From NCBI GenBank assembly GCA_020851735.1, contig JADZCD010000028.1, positions 32,538 to 96,537 of the forward strand: a DNA stretch of 64,000 bases. The letters run 5' to 3'. The DNA comes from Phycisphaeraceae bacterium. GTDB lineage: Bacteria; Planctomycetota; Phycisphaerae; Phycisphaerales; Phycisphaeraceae. A program made the translations under genes and the position numbers. Each line of letters opens with the position of its first letter. The stretch's first letter is position 1. Of this stretch, positions 61,106 through 64,000 are shown piece after piece. A model generated the notes under the pieces. It was not told where the DNA came from. It saw only the letters and a list, made by a program, of their open reading frames with translations, and ran no database searches.

Positions 61106-63775
61106 ATGGCCAAAAAACGCAAAGCTGTCAAAGACATAAACCCCCGCCAGATCGCACCTTATCTGGTCTGGATCTGCTTCGCCGGCGCCTGGCTCCTCCT
61201 GGCTGCCGCGTTCTTTAGCTATGCCCCCTCCGATCCCCCCGGCCCTCACATGGTCATCCCCCCCGATGCCTTCACCGGCAAGCCTGCCATTGAAAACTGG
61301 GTCGGCAAGTTCGGCGCCGTCGTGGCCTACCGGGCCTTTCGCATGCTCGGGCCCGGCCTGTGGATCGGCATGATCGCCTACCTGTCCGCCTTGGTTTCCT
61401 TTGCCGTCCGCAAGCCCGTCAATCAGCCCATCCTCCGCTGCATCGGCGTGGTCCTGATGGTGGTGGCCACCAGCGGCTTTACGCACCTCTTAGCCCAGGG
61501 TCGCCCCGGCTTGGCCGATCCCGGCTTAGTGGCGTACTTCGTCGTCAACGAACTGCTCCCGCGCTTTGCCATGCTGGGCACCGTGCTGGTCCTCTTAGTC
61601 AGCTTCTGGGTCGGCGCTTTGCTGGCCGCTGATCGCTTCATCCTCGCCGCCGGCGCCATCCTCACCGGCCGCCTGCTGCACCCCGTCCAGTGGCGGGCCC
61701 GCGGCCTGGCCTTAGCCGGCGCCGCCGGCGGGTTCCTAAGACCTTCCGCTTCCGTGGCGGACAAAGACTCCCCCGCCCGCAAGCGCCGTGGTCGCCGCAA
61801 CGACGACATGGAACACATCGACGAAGATGCCGGCGGCTTAGGCGCCACCGAGCCTTTCAACCCCGATCAAAACACCATCACCCTCGCCGCTGACGACGAC
61901 GACGATGACGACGCCGCCGTGGTCGACGCGGAACTGGACGACCCCGACGCCCCGGAAAAGGAAAGCGGGAAAACGCTCGACACCGATGGGGATCTTCCGG
62001 GGGCTTCCGGGGGCGCTTCCGGGGGCGATGCTCCCGGCGCTTACATCGCGCAGCGCAAGTTCGATCCCGAAGCCCTGCGCGCCAAAATCAAGCAGCTGCC
62101 CATCAACTTCACCGCCAAGTCCAAGCCCTCGGACGCCTCCGCCTTCGCCGCCGCACGCCCCGTCGACCTTTCCGGGTATCAGTTCCCCTCCCTCGATCTC
62201 CTGTTCGATCCCGAGCACAGCTTCAGCGCCGAGATGGAATCCCTCGTCCGCGAACAGGCTGTCCTGCTCGAATCCGCCCTCACCCAATACCGCATCCAGG
62301 GCGAAGTGGTCGGCATCGACTCCGGGCCGGTCATCACCCTCTACGAAGTGCGCTTAGCCCCCGGCACTAAAGTCGCCCAGGTCGCCCGCGTGGCTTCCGA
62401 CTTAGCCCGCGCTCTAAAAGCCCACAACCTGCGCATCGTTCCCAACACGGCCGGCAAGGACACCGTCGGCTTTGAAGTGCCCAACCTCAAGAAGGAAAAA
62501 GTCCGCCTCAAGGAACTGATGACCGCCCAGCCCGAGACATCCAAAGCCATGCAATTGCCCATGTATCTGGGCAAGGACGCCTCCGGCTCAGCGTTGATTC
62601 AGGATCTGACCACCATGCCCCACATCTTGATCGCCGGCACCACCGGGTCGGGCAAGAGCGTGTGCATGAACTCCATCATCAGCTCCTTCCTCTACACCAA
62701 GCGCCCCGACGAGCTCAAACTCGTCCTGGTCGATCCCAAGATGGTGGAGATGAGCCTCTTCCGCGACATCCCGCACCTCATGTGCCCGGTGGTCACGGAA
62801 ATGAGCAAAGCCGCCGCCATCCTCGAATGGGCCACCACCAAGATGGACGAGCGCTACGAACTGCTGGCCGAAGCCGGCGTGCGCGACGTCGCCGGGTACA
62901 ACGCCTTGTCCTGGGAAGATCTTAAAGAACGCTTCAGCCCCACCTCCGAGGCTGAGGAAGCCCACATCCCCAAGAAGCTGCCCTACCTGGTCTTCGTCAT
63001 CGACGAGTTGGCTGACCTGATCATGACCAACAAGGAGACCGAGGGCTTTATCGTCCGCCTGGCCCAGAAAGCCCGGGCGGTGGGCATCCACCTGATCCTC
63101 GCCACTCAGCGCCCGCAGGCCAACGTCGTCACCGGCCTGATCAAGGGCAACATGCCTTGCCGGATCTCCTTCAAAGTCGCCTCCGGCTTAGACTCCCGCA
63201 TTGTGCTGGACCAAAAAGGCGCCGAGCTTCTCCTCGGCCACGGCGACATGCTCTTCCTGAGCCCCCGCTCCTCGAAGCTCATCCGCGCCCAGGGCACGCT
63301 CGTGGAAGACCCCGAAATCCGCCGCGTGGTCAAGTTCCTTAAGAACGTCGCCACCCAGAGCTTTGAGCCCCAGCTCATCCAGCTGCGCGGCGTGGACGCC
63401 TCCAACCCCGACGAGGAATTCACCGACGAACGCGACCCGCTCTTTAACGATGCCGTGCGCATCGTCCTGGAAACCCGCCGCGGGTCCGTCTCCCTCCTGC
63501 AGCGCCGCCTGGCCATCGGGTATACCCGCTCCTCACGCTTAATCGAGCAGATCGCCCAGGCCGGGCTGATCGGCGAACACAAAGGCTCCCAGGCCCGCGA
63601 GGTCACCATGACCCTCGAGGAATGGGACGCCCTCCAGGCCCAGGCCGAAGCCGACGCCCAGGCCGCCGCCCAGGCCACCGACAACGCCCCCACCGATGAC
63701 GCCGACTCGTCCGACGATGACCAAGACGACGACGGCAGCGTCCCCGACGAATTCGACGACGAATATCGCCATTAA
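61106..63775 (+). CDS. ftsK: DNA translocase FtsK/SpoIIIE
   Basis: An 889-residue pump that moves chromosomes through the division septum. Four to five membrane helices lie in residues 15-190. A linker at about 205-330 is acidic (a run of seven Asp) and contains LPGASGGASGGDAPGA, encoded by three tandem TTCCGGGGGC microrepeats at 61996-62027. The motor has Walker A GTTGSGKS at about 511 and Walker B VFVIDELADL near 630. The C-terminal gamma winged helix (LQRRLAIGYTRSSRLIEQ) is present, so it should read KOPS-like orienting sequences. The stop TAA is followed at once by CCCCCGGACT, a microrepeat variant. Confidence 0.95.
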   Translation: MAKKRKAVKDINPRQIAPYLVWICFAGAWLLLAAAFFSYAPSDPPGPHMVIPPDAFTGKPAIENWVGKFGAVVAYRAFRMLGPGLWIGMIAYLSALVSFAVRKPVNQPILRCIGVVLMVVATSGFTHLLAQGRPGLADPGLVAYFVVNELLPRFAMLGTVLVLLVSFWVGALLAADRFILAAGAILTGRLLHPVQWRARGLALAGAAGGFLRPSASVADKDSPARKRRGRRNDDMEHIDEDAGGLGATEPFNPDQNTITLAADDDDDDDAAVVDAELDDPDAPEKESGKTLDTDGDLPGASGGASGGDAPGAYIAQRKFDPEALRAKIKQLPINFTAKSKPSDASAFAAARPVDLSGYQFPSLDLLFDPEHSFSAEMESLVREQAVLLESALTQYRIQGEVVGIDSGPVITLYEVRLAPGTKVAQVARVASDLARALKAHNLRIVPNTAGKDTVGFEVPNLKKEKVRLKELMTAQPETSKAMQLPMYLGKDASGSALIQDLTTMPHILIAGTTGSGKSVCMNSIISSFLYTKRPDELKLVLVDPKMVEMSLFRDIPHLMCPVVTEMSKAAAILEWATTKMDERYELLAEAGVRDVAGYNALSWEDLKERFSPTSEAEEAHIPKKLPYLVFVIDELADLIMTNKETEGFIVRLAQKARAVGIHLILATQRPQANVVTGLIKGNMPCRISFKVASGLDSRIVLDQKGAELLLGHGDMLFLSPRSSKLIRAQGTLVEDPEIRRVVKFLKNVATQSFEPQLIQLRGVDASNPDEEFTDERDPLFNDAVRIVLETRRGSVSLLQRRLAIGYTRSSRLIEQIAQAGLIGEHKGSQAREVTMTLEEWDALQAQAEADAQAAAQATDNAPTDDADSSDDDQDDDGSVPDEFDDEYRH
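61996..62027 (+). repeat. Tandem microrepeats in the ftsK linker
   Basis: Three copies of CTTCCGGGGGC at spacings of 10 and 12 bases, read in frame as Gly/Ala/Ser. Confidence 0.85.
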
Positions 63776-64000
63776 CCCCCGGACTCCCCCCCCGGAAGTA
63801 TCCGCTGGGTGCCTGGGGCTAAGTCCTCGTGCCCCAGTGGAATTGAGGGAAAATAAAGGGGGGGAACGCTGCGCTGTTCATTCAAGGGACATGGGTAACA
63901 GGTGTATAGGATACATAGGTTACACATGGGGCGGGGTTAAAGGTACTGGTCCCTGGTTCCGGTCAGACGTTGGACCGGAATGACCCGGACCTGCTTCCAA
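63776..64000. other. Sequence after ftsK, no gene seen
   Basis: It begins with two microrepeat variants (63776-63785, 63789-63800). At 63896-63922 an imperfect inverted repeat GTAAC…TGTATAGGATACA…GTTAC is visible. The rest to the window edge has no coding signal that I can support. Confidence 0.5.

Overview
The window is GC-rich bacterial chromosome, densely coded on both strands, and looks like a free-living member of the Planctomycetota, probably class Phycisphaerae. The reasons are two PEP-CTERM proteins (34.4 and 39.8 kb), Gram-negative envelope genes (Kdo synthesis kdsC/kdsD, an MlaE-type lipid permease, a TolC-type efflux lipoprotein), a single-chain indolepyruvate-type oxidoreductase, long house-keeping proteins with low-complexity inserts, and an unusually rich population of short palindromic repeats. 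The taxonomy is inference; there is no rRNA gene here to test it.

Layout. 0-7 kb: a NifA/NtrC-type activator cut by the left edge, an aldo/keto reductase, an ArsB/NhaD-like permease, tmk, a methyltransferase and a ketoacyl synthase. 7-15 kb: the 1309-residue oxidoreductase, a TPR lipoprotein, nadE and an amidohydrolase. 15.2-15.9 kb: an AT-rich gap with its own promoter and terminator. 16-25.4 kb: a YihY membrane protein, an ABC exporter and a leftward operon tetR - adaptor - ABC ATPase - ABC permease - outer-membrane lipoprotein, a complete tripartite efflux system with a likely operator. 25.7-40.6 kb: sugar and amino-acid metabolism (AGE epimerase, two unusual two-domain hydrolases, D-threonine aldolase-like enzyme, cyclase, SDR, GH20-like enzyme), a membrane protein/winged-helix pair under a palindromic promoter, AlkD, tRNA-Ile(GAU) and the PEP-CTERM genes. 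41-64 kb: core genes kdsC, kdsD, scpA, lipA, mlaE, nnrE, ispF, an NtrC-type response regulator, a GH4 enzyme, rpmB, dnaG, rpoD and ftsK.

The most unusual thing is not a gene but the repeat population. At least five families are visible: (1) a microrepeat with core CCCCCGGAAGT, present in tens of copies, between genes and in frame inside tmk, the oxidoreductase, nadE, scpA, mlaE, rpmB, dnaG and ftsK; (2) a REP hairpin family with a 9-bp stem and GGAA loop whose stems covary, clustered around a REP-associated tyrosine transposase (RAYT); (3) GCA- or GCAA-loop palindromes, one copy identical over 27 bases at two places 31 kb apart; (4) a pseudo-palindromic 95-bp unit repeated at an exact 112-bp period on both sides of ispF; (5) CCTAACTCC-type ends that flank, in inverted orientation, both a four-helix-bundle gene wedged between kdsD and kdsC and a non-coding 281-bp element. 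Several of these supply stop codons or protein termini to house-keeping genes. A 23-base C run in the rpmB 3' part and a regular four-run G tract in the oxidoreductase leader come from family 1.
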